NCBI RefSeq assembly: GCF_004000805.1
Contig: NZ_BILY01000004.1
Coordinates: forward strand, 1 to 64,000
Length of the DNA stretch: 64,000 bases
DNA from: Paenibacillus glycanilyticus NBRC 16618
GTDB lineage: Bacteria; Bacillota; Bacilli; Paenibacillales; Paenibacillaceae
Direction of reading: 5' to 3'
Notes under the pieces: generated by a model
The model's database searches: none
Seen by the model: the letters and a program-made list of their open reading frames with translations, nothing else
Told to the model about the DNA's origin: nothing
Program-made: the position numbers and the translations under genes
Part shown: positions 28,730-35,753 of the stretch, in pieces
How the letters are laid out: the number at the start of each line of letters is the position of its first letter
Numbering within the stretch: the first letter of the stretch is position 1

Positions 28730-30139
28730 TTACTTGTTGCCTTCGTCGTACAGTTTTTGAAGCTTCGGCTGCTCCGCTTTCACGAAGTCGGCCGCGCTTT
28801 GCTTGCCGGTCCAGACCGCGCTTGCGTCCTGCCAGAACGTATCCAGCCATTTTGTGTTTTTCGAGCTGTTTTCAATTGGAGGACGGCCGTAATCGGAGAT
28901 AATATCAAGGAATACTTGGCGGCTCTCCGGTTTTTTGTCCATTTGCATAAATTCGCCTTTAGCCATATCCATCAGGTTCGGAACCGCTTGGCCAAGCTGA
29001 TAGTTTTGTCTTTGCGAGTCTTGGTCAAGGCTGAGGTATGCCGCAAGACGGAAGGCGTCATCAGGGAACTCGGTTTTAGCCGATACGACAAAGCCAAGCG
29101 ATCCAAGCCATGTTGCGGTTTTGCCTGTATTCGGGCTAGCTGGCCATGCCGCGATATCCCAGTTGAAAGGCAGATCCCAGAAGCCCGGTTGATCCCATGG
29201 GCCCATCGGGAACATCGCTACTTTACCCGCTACGAAACGCGAATAACCGTTTTGCGCTTTTTCATCATCCTTGGAAGGACTTACTTTGTTAACAAGGCTA
29301 AGGTCCGCTACAAATTGCATGGCTTGCGCAAACTCAGGAGTATCAATCGTGATCTTGCCATTGCCGTCTGTCCAGTCTCCTCCGTTTGCCCATACGGCAG
29401 ATTCGGTGGAGTATGCGGCAACGCCAAAGGTATCGATCTTGCCGCGTTCATTAGCAACCGTCAGCTTCTTCGCGTCGGCAATCATATCGTCCCACGTGTA
29501 TTCGCCGGCTTTTGCGCTAGGATAAGGAAGACCGGCTTTGTCGAACAGATCTTTGTTGTAAGCAAGCGCCCAAGGGCCAACGTCTTTCGGAAGACCGTAG
29601 ATGTCGCCTTTGCCGGAAGCTGTACCGTCATAACGGTAGCGGTCCAGAGCGGCAGGCCATACGTTGCTTTGATCAACCAGACTGCTTGTGTCCAGCAACT
29701 TCTGAAGGTTCATCAACACGCCGCTGCTTACGAGCTTGTTGAAGTTCGCGCCGCCTGCGTAGAACACATCCGGTGTTTTCTTAGCCGCGATCAGAGTATC
29801 GAGCTTTTGGTAATACTCGCCTGGAGGTACAACCGTGTATTTTACCTTTTTGTTCGGATACTTCTTCATATAAGCATCAATCAGCTTTTGGAAGACGGCT
29901 TTCTCCGTGTCTCCGCCCCAGCCCATAAATTCGATGCTCGATTTCGCGTCGGCTCCGGCATCCGTTCCTTCTGCCGCCGCTCCCGTATTCGAAGATTCCT
30001 GTGCTGCCGCGTTGCTGTTGTTCTTGCCGTTATTGGAGCTTTCCTTGCTACCGCCGTTATTGGAGCTGCAGCCTGCCAGTACGATAATGAGACAAAGCAT
30101 TGCAGCCATCCAAATTTTACCGCTTCTCCATTTCGCCAT
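28730..30139 (-). CDS. Sugar-binding lipoprotein of ABC importer
   Basis: A 469-residue extracellular solute-binding protein (family 1 type). The N-terminus is a lipoprotein signal with lipobox LAGC (Cys24), then a Ser/Asn/Gly-rich linker before the mature domain (IEFMGWGGDTEK onward). First gene of the operon that continues with two permeases, GH43 and GH2. It lies just downstream of a candidate operator at 30291-30314. Ligand unknown; the enzymes suggest a plant-type oligosaccharide. Confidence 0.94.
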   Translation of the reverse strand: MAKWRSGKIWMAAMLCLIIVLAGCSSNNGGSKESSNNGKNNSNAAAQESSNTGAAAEGTDAGADAKSSIEFMGWGGDTEKAVFQKLIDAYMKKYPNKKVKYTVVPPGEYYQKLDTLIAAKKTPDVFYAGGANFNKLVSSGVLMNLQKLLDTSSLVDQSNVWPAALDRYRYDGTASGKGDIYGLPKDVGPWALAYNKDLFDKAGLPYPSAKAGEYTWDDMIADAKKLTVANERGKIDTFGVAAYSTESAVWANGGDWTDGNGKITIDTPEFAQAMQFVADLSLVNKVSPSKDDEKAQNGYSRFVAGKVAMFPMGPWDQPGFWDLPFNWDIAAWPASPNTGKTATWLGSLGFVVSAKTEFPDDAFRLAAYLSLDQDSQRQNYQLGQAVPNLMDMAKGEFMQMDKKPESRQVFLDIISDYGRPPIENSSKNTKWLDTFWQDASAVWTGKQSAADFVKAEQPKLQKLYDEGNK

Positions 30140-30278
30140 CTGTTACTTCCCCCTTCATAATGAATGAACGATATGATTCCCTGCGCTTAAAACAAATAAG
30201 CCATGACCCTTATGTACAGTTCAAACGACCCCCGCTAGCATTCCTTCCACAGGCTCGTGCATACCGACATATTTTTTA

Positions 30279-30314
30279 TTTTGTTTCAACTTATTTGTTT
30301 ATAAACAAAATATA
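30279..30314. promoter_or_regulatory. Candidate operator upstream of the ABC/GH43/GH2 operon
   Basis: A near-palindrome (TTATTTGT, TTATA spacer, AACAAAATATA at 30291-30314) preceded by TTTTGTTTCA. The same two words occur at 31422-31459 in front of the ArsR-type regulator gene. Inferred to bind that regulator. Confidence 0.5.
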
Positions 30315-30364
30315 CATGCGCCATATCGTAATGTCAACGCTTTCTTTCAATAAAACTGTATCAT

Positions 30365-30412
30365 TCAACAAAAAAGTTCCAGATGCTTTTTTGCTAACAA
30401 AACATCTGGAAC
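30365..30412 (-). terminator. Terminator of the ArsR-type regulator gene
   Basis: A 10-bp stem (30376-30385 with 30403-30412) followed by a T-run on the minus strand. Confidence 0.85.
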
Positions 30413-30421
30413 AATTGGACG

Positions 30422-31345
30422 CTATTCGTATTGCATGCGCATAATTATTCCCTGCGCGTAATCGCCAAACGATTTGCCGAACAAATTCATGCCGCCCTGA
30501 TGCTTGGCATCCGGCTTGAGTCCGATCCGGAATGTAATAAACGGCTTCTGGTCCATCTGCAGATCCCGAAGCGTTGTCGAGGAGCTTTTCTCGTTATCGA
30601 TGGTACTGCGGCTTTCTTCGATCGCCCAGGTTTTGAGCAGTCCGTGCTGGGTGCTGGAGTCATTCCACCAAGGCGGATTGAGCTTGCCCCGGTGGTCGCC
30701 GAAATCGCCGGGCGAAATCCAGGAGCCTATCTCCCTATCATTTACCCATACCGTAATTTCGGAAGGCCAATCGTTATTATAGTTCGGCGCTTCCGAGCAT
30801 AGCTCAAGAGAGAACTCGAGCGACTTCACCTTAGCGCCCGCCGGCAGCTTCTTTGGAAACCGGTATTCGATCCAGCCCTTGCGGAACCAGATAATCTCGG
30901 CCGTCCGGCTGTCCGGATGATAGAAGTTTTCCGGTTCATCCTCAATAAAGAGCATGCCGGTCGTATTCGCCATCCCGCAGGTTGGCTGGATGTCGAAGTT
31001 AATGAAATGGCCGATCGGCATTTCGACTTCTACCGCCTTGCTCGTATTATGATAGTAAGCAATCGGATTAAGGATCATGCGCACATCGTCGAAATTCCGG
31101 CTGCACACCTTCATGGCCCCGCGCGATGCAGGCTGAAGCTCGGTCAGAATAAGCTCCGCCTCTTCGAGCACCTTTACATTGGTAGCCGCCGTGGAGACTG
31201 GAATATCGAGCGCTTCCGCAATTTCAATAATATTCAGGTTTGGCTTGGCAAGCAGCAGCTTTATGATGCCGATTCTGGTATGTGTACTAAGAGCATGCGC
31301 AACCTTTACGAGACGATCGGGCTCGTCTATCGTTAATTCTAACAA
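30422..31345 (-). CDS. ArsR-family transcriptional regulator with large C-terminal domain
   Basis: A 307-residue protein. Residues about 8-80 form an ArsR winged helix (HALSTHTRIGIIKLLLAKP, then DIPVSTAATNVKVLEEAEL). The remaining 220 residues are unusual for ArsR proteins, which are normally near 100 residues; they are rich in Trp and Pro and look like a beta-sandwich, possibly a sugar-sensing domain. It lies directly upstream of the ABC/GH43/GH2 operon on the same strand, separated by its own terminator, and a motif is shared by both upstream regions. Start: TTG with AAGGGA upstream. Its role as regulator of the operon is inferred. Confidence 0.82.
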   Translation of the reverse strand: MLELTIDEPDRLVKVAHALSTHTRIGIIKLLLAKPNLNIIEIAEALDIPVSTAATNVKVLEEAELILTELQPASRGAMKVCSRNFDDVRMILNPIAYYHNTSKAVEVEMPIGHFINFDIQPTCGMANTTGMLFIEDEPENFYHPDSRTAEIIWFRKGWIEYRFPKKLPAGAKVKSLEFSLELCSEAPNYNNDWPSEITVWVNDREIGSWISPGDFGDHRGKLNPPWWNDSSTQHGLLKTWAIEESRSTIDNEKSSSTTLRDLQMDQKPFITFRIGLKPDAKHQGGMNLFGKSFGDYAQGIIMRMQYE

Positions 31346-31421
31346 CGCAAAGTCCCTTCTTCCTCTGTATCGATTATGTTTCTTACAATCAGATTAGCGC
31401 CATTTGAAATTTTTGTCTAGT

Positions 31422-31459
31422 TTATTTGTAACAAAATATAATTTTGTTTTTGTTTCAGA
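31422..31459. promoter_or_regulatory. Candidate autoregulatory operator of the ArsR-type gene
   Basis: TTATTTGT followed directly by AACAAAATATA (31422-31440), then ATTTTGTTTTTGTTTCAG. Compared with the site at 30291-30314 the central five bases are missing, so it may be a weaker or differently arranged site. Confidence 0.4.
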
Positions 31460-31477
31460 TTTTGTGTAACTATAAGT

Positions 31478-32350
31478 CTATCGGGACGCCATCCAAGTTC
31501 TAATCCATTCCATCAACTTTCTTGCTGCCGGGGAGACATTCTTAAAAGACCTTGCGGCAAGGCCAATATGGCGGAAATGCTCGCTTTCCAGCGGACGGCA
31601 GCAGACGTTGTCCGGAAGATGCGTCAATATCATTTCGGGAAGAATGCTGATCCCAAGATTGCTTTGCACCATTGCAATGATGGCATGGTCATCCTCCAAC
31701 TCGTATTTAATTTGCGGCTTGCATTTGTTCTGCGAAAAGATTCGTTGTACATCCGTGTCGCAGCCTGCAACCGGCATAATAAAAGGCTCCTCCATAATCA
31801 GCTCCAAGCTGACAGCCTTCCGATGACTGAAAGGATGCCCGGCATTCATTACGCACATCATCCTATCCTGATGAAGCGGTACTACATCAAATGCTTTGCG
31901 GGCTGGGAGATTAACAAAGCCAAAATCGGCCGATCCATTCGCGATCCACTCCTCGATCTCATGATAGTTGCCGTCCAGCAGCTTCACTTCGATTTGAGGA
32001 TACAGATTCTGAAATTGCTTCATGATTTGCGGCAGCCATTGTATTGAAACGCTAGTGAAGGTCGCGATCTTAACCATTCCGATCTCGATTCCTTTTATAG
32101 CGGCTACCTCTTGGTTCAAAATATCATTCGCGCGAAGAATTTCTCTGATCGGATGGATCAGACGTTCACCGTTGTTCGTAAGCTGAATTCCCGCCCTGTT
32201 TCTTATAAGCAGACTTAAGCCAAGCTCGTTCTCCAAGCTGGAAACCGCGTGACTGATCGCCGATTGCGTCAGATTCAAGAGCTCCCCCGCCTTTGTTAAA
32301 CTTCCCACCTCAACGACCTTGCTAAAAATCCGGTACTTTTCTATATTCAT
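31478..32350 (-). CDS. LysR-family transcriptional regulator
   Basis: A 290-residue regulator. The N-terminal winged helix reads FSKVVEVGSLTKAGELLNLT and continues with the recognition helix QSAISHAVSSLE; an effector-binding domain of two periplasmic-binding-like lobes follows from about residue 90. It is divergent from the small monooxygenase gene at 32463, the usual arrangement when a LysR protein controls its neighbour. ATG with GGCGGGG upstream. Effector unknown. Confidence 0.94.
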   Translation of the reverse strand: MNIEKYRIFSKVVEVGSLTKAGELLNLTQSAISHAVSSLENELGLSLLIRNRAGIQLTNNGERLIHPIREILRANDILNQEVAAIKGIEIGMVKIATFTSVSIQWLPQIMKQFQNLYPQIEVKLLDGNYHEIEEWIANGSADFGFVNLPARKAFDVVPLHQDRMMCVMNAGHPFSHRKAVSLELIMEEPFIMPVAGCDTDVQRIFSQNKCKPQIKYELEDDHAIIAMVQSNLGISILPEMILTHLPDNVCCRPLESEHFRHIGLAARSFKNVSPAARKLMEWIRTWMASR

Positions 32351-32366
32351 CGTTGCCCCGCCTTAA

Positions 32367-32381
32367 ATGAAACTCTTTCAT
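32367..32381. promoter_or_regulatory. Candidate LysR-type operator
   Basis: ATGAAACTCTTTCAT is a 15-bp palindrome with the T-N11-A form, 17 bases upstream of the LysR start, in the divergent promoter region. Confidence 0.4.
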
Positions 32382-32462
32382 GTTTAGCATTATTATCATT
32401 CATTTTATTTATCTTACAATCAATAGTATAGTCTAATTAACGCAGAAAGGAGCCTGATAAAC

Positions 32463-32786
32463 ATGGTAATGGACACTTGTTATGCGGTTATTTTTTCGAG
32501 TCAACGGACGGACGGGGATCATGGATACGGCGCTATGTCCGACAAAATGGAGGAGCTTGCCGCAAAGCAGCCTGGATTCCTGTCCGTGGAGAGCGTGAGG
32601 GATGCCTCGGGAGCGGGCATTACGATTTCCTATTGGGAAAGCCTGGAGGCGATTCAAAACTGGAGGCAGAACGGGCTGCACCAGGTTGCCCAGGAGAAAG
32701 GCAAGCAGGCTTGGTATGAGATCTACAACGTTAAAATCTGTAAAGTTGAACGGGCCTATTCCTACCCGGCAGCCGGTCATTCATGA
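32463..32786 (+). CDS. Antibiotic biosynthesis monooxygenase (ABM) domain protein
   Basis: A 107-residue protein of the dimeric ferredoxin-like ABM/YgiN-type fold. The conserved run is AAKQPGFLSVESVRD, then ITISYWESLEAIQNWR, typical of small quinone- or heme-related oxygenases and of stress-linked paralogues such as B. subtilis YqjZ. No catalytic assignment is possible from sequence. ATG with AAAGGAG 10 bases upstream; divergent from the LysR gene, probably its target. Confidence 0.85.
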   Translation: MVMDTCYAVIFSSQRTDGDHGYGAMSDKMEELAAKQPGFLSVESVRDASGAGITISYWESLEAIQNWRQNGLHQVAQEKGKQAWYEIYNVKICKVERAYSYPAAGHS

Positions 32787-32799
32787 CGGCTGCCTTCTC

Positions 32800-33252
32800 T
32801 TAGTAGTCTCTTTTATTCCCCTTTTTCACGGAGTCCCACTCGACCTCAATATTTTTCCTAACCCTTTGCAGCAATTGGAAAAGCGTTTCCGCTTCCTCTT
32901 CCGTTATTCCCGCCAGTGCCACAGAATTCGAATGATCCCCTTCCCGCTTCAAAAAAGGATAAGCCAACTTGCCTTTCTCCGTTGTAAACAGCCTTTTGAT
33001 CTTCTTGTTTGATTCATCGTCTTTCTTCTCGATAAAGCCTTGAATCTCAAGCTTCTGGATCGCACGCGCAGCCGTCGTCCGGTCTACCTTTATCATTTCC
33101 GCCAGCTTCTCCTGAATAATTCCCGGATGCTCAAAGATGCGAACCAGATACAGGTATTGTCCTTTGGTAAGCTCAAGCTCCTTGAACTCGATATTGCTTA
33201 TGGAATCTAATGCCCTCGCGATCATGCCAACCTCACGAAGTATCTCCCTCAT
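32800..33252 (-). CDS. MarR-family transcriptional regulator
   Basis: A 150-residue dimeric winged-helix regulator. The DNA-binding part includes IIQEKLAEMIKVDRTTAARAI followed by the wing GFIEKKDDESNKKIKRLFTT. It is divergent from the GNAT acetyltransferase gene with a 131-base spacer that holds an inverted repeat, so local control of that gene is likely. The B. subtilis YybA/YyaT pair has a similar layout, as I recall. ATG with GGTGA-type site. Confidence 0.93.
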   Translation of the reverse strand: MREILREVGMIARALDSISNIEFKELELTKGQYLYLVRIFEHPGIIQEKLAEMIKVDRTTAARAIQKLEIQGFIEKKDDESNKKIKRLFTTEKGKLAYPFLKREGDHSNSVALAGITEEEAETLFQLLQRVRKNIEVEWDSVKKGNKRDY

Positions 33253-33280
33253 GTTGTCACCTGCCAGCCGTTAAATTTTG

Positions 33281-33295
33281 TTGCATTTACAGCAA
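33281..33295. promoter_or_regulatory. Candidate MarR operator
   Basis: TTGC-N7-GCAA inverted repeat, with TTG and TAA flanks extending the symmetry, in the MarR/GNAT divergent spacer. Confidence 0.4.
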
Positions 33296-33383
33296 TAATA
33301 ATTTTATATATACTGCATGTATCGCTGTTATTCATTATGACGATAATCGCCATAAAAATAAATCCGGAAAGGCTGGGGAACGT

Positions 33384-33818
33384 ATGAACCCAACAAAAAT
33401 TGCAACGCCCGAGGAGCTCGAGAGCGCATTTTCGATCAGAAAGAAAGTGTTTGTTGAAGAACAAGGAGTACCTCTTGCCGATGAATTTGACGAATTTGAT
33501 CGGTTGGACGGAAAATGCGAGCATATTCTGGCCTATTATGATGGGGAAGCGGTTGGTACGGGAAGGATCCGCACGGTCGAAGGAATGGGCAAGCTAGAGC
33601 GTATTTGCCTATTAGAGCCTTACCGTAAATTCGGGATTGGCCGGCAAATCATCGCCGCATTGGAGGAAATCGCGCTCGAGAAGGGGCTTCCTAAAGTTAA
33701 GCTGCACGGACAAACGCATGCGAAAGGATTCTATGAAAAGCTTGGCTATGAGGGAGCATCGGCTGAATTCATGGAGGATGGCATCCCTCATGTTCTCATG
33801 ACCAAGTCTATCAAATGA
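33384..33818 (+). CDS. GNAT family N-acetyltransferase
   Basis: A 144-residue acetyl-CoA-dependent acyltransferase. Features: FSIRKKVFVEEQGVP at the start, typical of the ElaA/YjcF branch; the acetyl-CoA pyrophosphate loop around LEPYRKFGIGRQII (motif A, R/QxxGxG/A variant); and the C-terminal HAKGFYEKLGYE. Substrate unknown. ATG 33384 is chosen from the protein start and the GGGG-containing site upstream; the open frame extends 58 codons earlier without homology. Divergent from marR; tail-to-tail with the frameshifted zinc-ribbon gene. Confidence 0.92.
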   Translation: MNPTKIATPEELESAFSIRKKVFVEEQGVPLADEFDEFDRLDGKCEHILAYYDGEAVGTGRIRTVEGMGKLERICLLEPYRKFGIGRQIIAALEEIALEKGLPKVKLHGQTHAKGFYEKLGYEGASAEFMEDGIPHVLMTKSIK

Positions 33819-33825
33819 AATCAGG

Positions 33826-34169
33826 TCATCGCGCGGGATGAACCTTTTCGCCGCATGCAGCGCATATTTTTGCTTGCGGCGTGCGCAATGGCTTACCGCA
33901 TTTGGGGCAGGGTTCCCCGTACATGGAGATTCTATGGTGCATGATGGCATTGTGATGCATATCTTTATAACCGGTCATTTTCTCGTATTCTCTTACCAGG
34001 AGCTTAAAGGATTCGTTAATAGGACTGTCTATCCGAACACTGCTTCTCGACATTCTATATTTTTGCACACGGTCAAAACATTTTTTATAGATTTTATGGA
34101 TGCGACGGTATTCTTTTCATCAAGCATCGGAACTTCTTGTTTGCATCTCCAGCACCACATTATTTTCAT
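33826..34169 (-). pseudogene. Frameshifted small zinc-ribbon protein gene
   Basis: Two reading frames together form one protein of about 114 residues. The 5' frame starts at ATG 34169 and gives MKIMWCWRCKQEVPMLDEK, then runs out of frame. The 3' frame gives EYRRIHKIYKKCFDRVQK and continues through YEKMTGYKDMHHNAIMHHR to a zinc ribbon (CPKCG, CAACG). They join if one base is added to the short T-run at 34114-34117 (A-run in the gene sense). The shortened 3' piece alone can start at GTG 34068 (80 residues) but loses the first CxxC. I recall intact proteins of this layout in other bacteria; function unknown. A sequencing error in the homopolymer is equally possible. Confidence 0.7.
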
Positions 34170-34189
34170 ACCGAAATATGCGCTCCCTT

Positions 34190-34342
34190 TTATTCGGAGT
34201 CTTTATTGGTTTGGGAATGGAGCAGAAGATCAAGCTTCTCGATTATAAGCTTCTGATTCTCCAAATGCTTCTTTATTTTCCCGTCTATATTGAGCACGGC
34301 CAGCAGCATAATGACAAACGCAATGATAAAAAAGATTCCCAT
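34190..34342 (-). CDS. Small single-helix membrane protein, 50 residues
   Basis: ATG 34342 has GAGGGG five bases upstream. The protein begins MGIFFIIAFVIMLLAVLN, a clear membrane helix, followed by a charged amphipathic tail (DGKIKKHLENQ..., ending in SQTNKDSE). The stop lies about 20 bases before the start of the frameshifted zinc-ribbon gene, so the two are probably one transcript. I do not recognise the family; similar short Bacillota proteins are often membrane-complex accessory peptides. Confidence 0.65.
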   Translation of the reverse strand: MGIFFIIAFVIMLLAVLNIDGKIKKHLENQKLIIEKLDLLLHSQTNKDSE

Positions 34343-34438
34343 AACGTCCCCTCAACTTTCGATCGCGGATTGTTGTAAATATTATCCTATTCCCATGAAT
34401 TCTAACGCATGAAGCTCGCCGAAGTTGCGTTCCCCCCG

Positions 34439-34622
34439 TTAACGAAACTACAGAGCCTTAGAACGCGGAAAACAACCTCTCGCCAGTTTTAACGAAACTG
34501 TATATCGCTATTTGGCACATTGACGGTCAAATTGCACCAATACACCGTCAATAACGATATGTAGTTTCGTTACAATTACAAAGTCCTCGTTTTGAAGCGA
34601 ATAGCGTTACGTAGTTTCGTTA
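34439..34622. repeat. Palindromic repeat cluster with AACGAAACT ends
   Basis: AACGAAACT occurs at 34441 and 34491 on the plus strand and inverted (AGTTTCGTT) at about 34563 and 34613. The inner pair bounds an imperfect palindrome: AACGAAACT, then TATATCGCTATT, with a GACGGT/ACCGTC core (34519-34551) and the mirrored AATAACGATAT. It could be a short palindromic dispersed repeat or MITE-like remnant. Confidence 0.75.
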
Positions 34623-34630
34623 GCAGTCAG

Positions 34631-34668
34631 GCGATTTGGCGATTTGGCGATTTGGCGATTTGGCGATA
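34631..34668. repeat. 8-bp tandem repeat (GCGATTTG)
   Basis: Four perfect copies of GCGATTTG at 34631-34662 and a partial fifth. Confidence 0.9.
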
Positions 34669-34669
34669 G

Positions 34670-34713
34670 GCAAAAAGCTGCCCCTCATCATCCGAAGATG
34701 ACGAGGGGCAGCT
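34670..34713 (-). terminator. Terminator of the aldose epimerase gene
   Basis: Stem of at least 11 bp (34676-34686 with 34703-34713), with further pairing towards the loop, then TTTTTG on the minus strand. Confidence 0.9.
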
Positions 34714-34723
34714 CCACGCGCTA

Positions 34724-35722
34724 TTAGCCTTTTACAACATAAAGCCGGCTGGATTCCTCAAAGATTTCCCCAGCAGCCAGGCTTAGAAGGCCAATCTCAT
34801 CCGCTGGCAGATCCACATTTGGCGCGTTCACCAGATTGACCTGCGGCTCTGGGCAGAAGAAGCCCTCCGTCGCGTTGTTATTCCAGATCATCCACTGCTT
34901 GTAGGAGGTGCCTACATCATAGACAAGCTTAACGCCCGCTTTTGTATCGCTCAGCTCCATCCGGTTGCGTCCGTTCTGCGGGCGAGCCGTATAGTGGTTA
35001 TCCATCGCTTCGAAGAACGGATATACGCCGCTGTCGCGCATAAGCTGCTCTTCTTCCTTCAGAGGCTGGTACTGCTTCGTCGGCAGCATCCGCTCGTTCA
35101 GCTCCCAACGCTCGCCAAGCGTCATATGGATGCGGTAATCCTTAGCCTCTCCGCCCGGCACAAACGGTGCGTTCACCGAAGTATGGAAAGCGAGCAGGCA
35201 AGGCATTGCCTCTTCGCCGTCATTGCGGACCGTCACTTGCTGCAGCAGGCCGTTCTCGCTTAACGAGTAACGGAGACGAATCGTATAGTTAAACGGGAAG
35301 CTGGCATAAGAAGGATGGCTCTCATTCACCTGAACCGATACAACTACGTAGCTTTCCGTTTTGTTAACGCCGAAGTCTTCAACCTGCCATGGCGTCTGAT
35401 AAAGGAAGCCATGAAGATGGTTGCCCGTTGCCGGTTCATTGACCTCGAATTGATGAACTTTCCCCTTCCAAGGGAATTTGCCGTCCTCATAGCGGTTCGG
35501 CGGGAACAGCACGGGGATGCCGTGGATCATCGGCCTTGCCTTGAAGCTCTCCATCTCCTCGGGCGTTGGTTCATGCAGGAAGCGGTATTCCTTCTCTACA
35601 TCCCGAAAAGCAATCAGGTTGCCGCCAATCTCAGGAAGAAGTGCAGCCTCGTACGGTCCAAAACGCAGCCAAATCGCGCGTTCGCCGTGGAATAATCCTT
35701 CGTTTGCTTGATTTACCGTCAT
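34724..35722 (-). CDS. Aldose 1-epimerase family protein
   Basis: A 332-residue beta-sandwich protein of the galactose mutarotase family. Recognisable parts are the start FGPYEAALLPEIGGNLIAFRD, GIPVLFPPNR, NHLHGFLYQTPW (catalytic-type His) and the C-terminal FFCPEPQVNLVNAP with the expected Glu. It would interconvert alpha and beta forms of a free sugar in the cytoplasm. It follows GH127 by 31 bases on the same strand, so it probably handles the arabinose released by that enzyme. ATG with GAGGTG upstream; strong terminator after it. Confidence 0.9.
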   Translation of the reverse strand: MTVNQANEGLFHGERAIWLRFGPYEAALLPEIGGNLIAFRDVEKEYRFLHEPTPEEMESFKARPMIHGIPVLFPPNRYEDGKFPWKGKVHQFEVNEPATGNHLHGFLYQTPWQVEDFGVNKTESYVVVSVQVNESHPSYASFPFNYTIRLRYSLSENGLLQQVTVRNDGEEAMPCLLAFHTSVNAPFVPGGEAKDYRIHMTLGERWELNERMLPTKQYQPLKEEEQLMRDSGVYPFFEAMDNHYTARPQNGRNRMELSDTKAGVKLVYDVGTSYKQWMIWNNNATEGFFCPEPQVNLVNAPNVDLPADEIGLLSLAAGEIFEESSRLYVVKG

Positions 35723-35753
35723 TCTTCTTACACCTCGTCTGTTAGTTTCCGTA

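Larger units (their letters stand above)
34343..34723. other. Repeat-rich intergenic region
   Basis: About 380 bases without a gene. It contains four copies of AACGAAACT (two direct, two inverted), a large imperfect palindrome at 34490-34571, an 8-bp tandem array at 34631-34668 and the terminator of the epimerase gene. Confidence 0.7.

Noticed and set aside
28757..30160. 467-residue open frame antisense to the sugar-binding lipoprotein gene
   Set aside because: The minus-strand frame has a lipobox and receptor fold; the antisense frame has neither motif nor upstream site.
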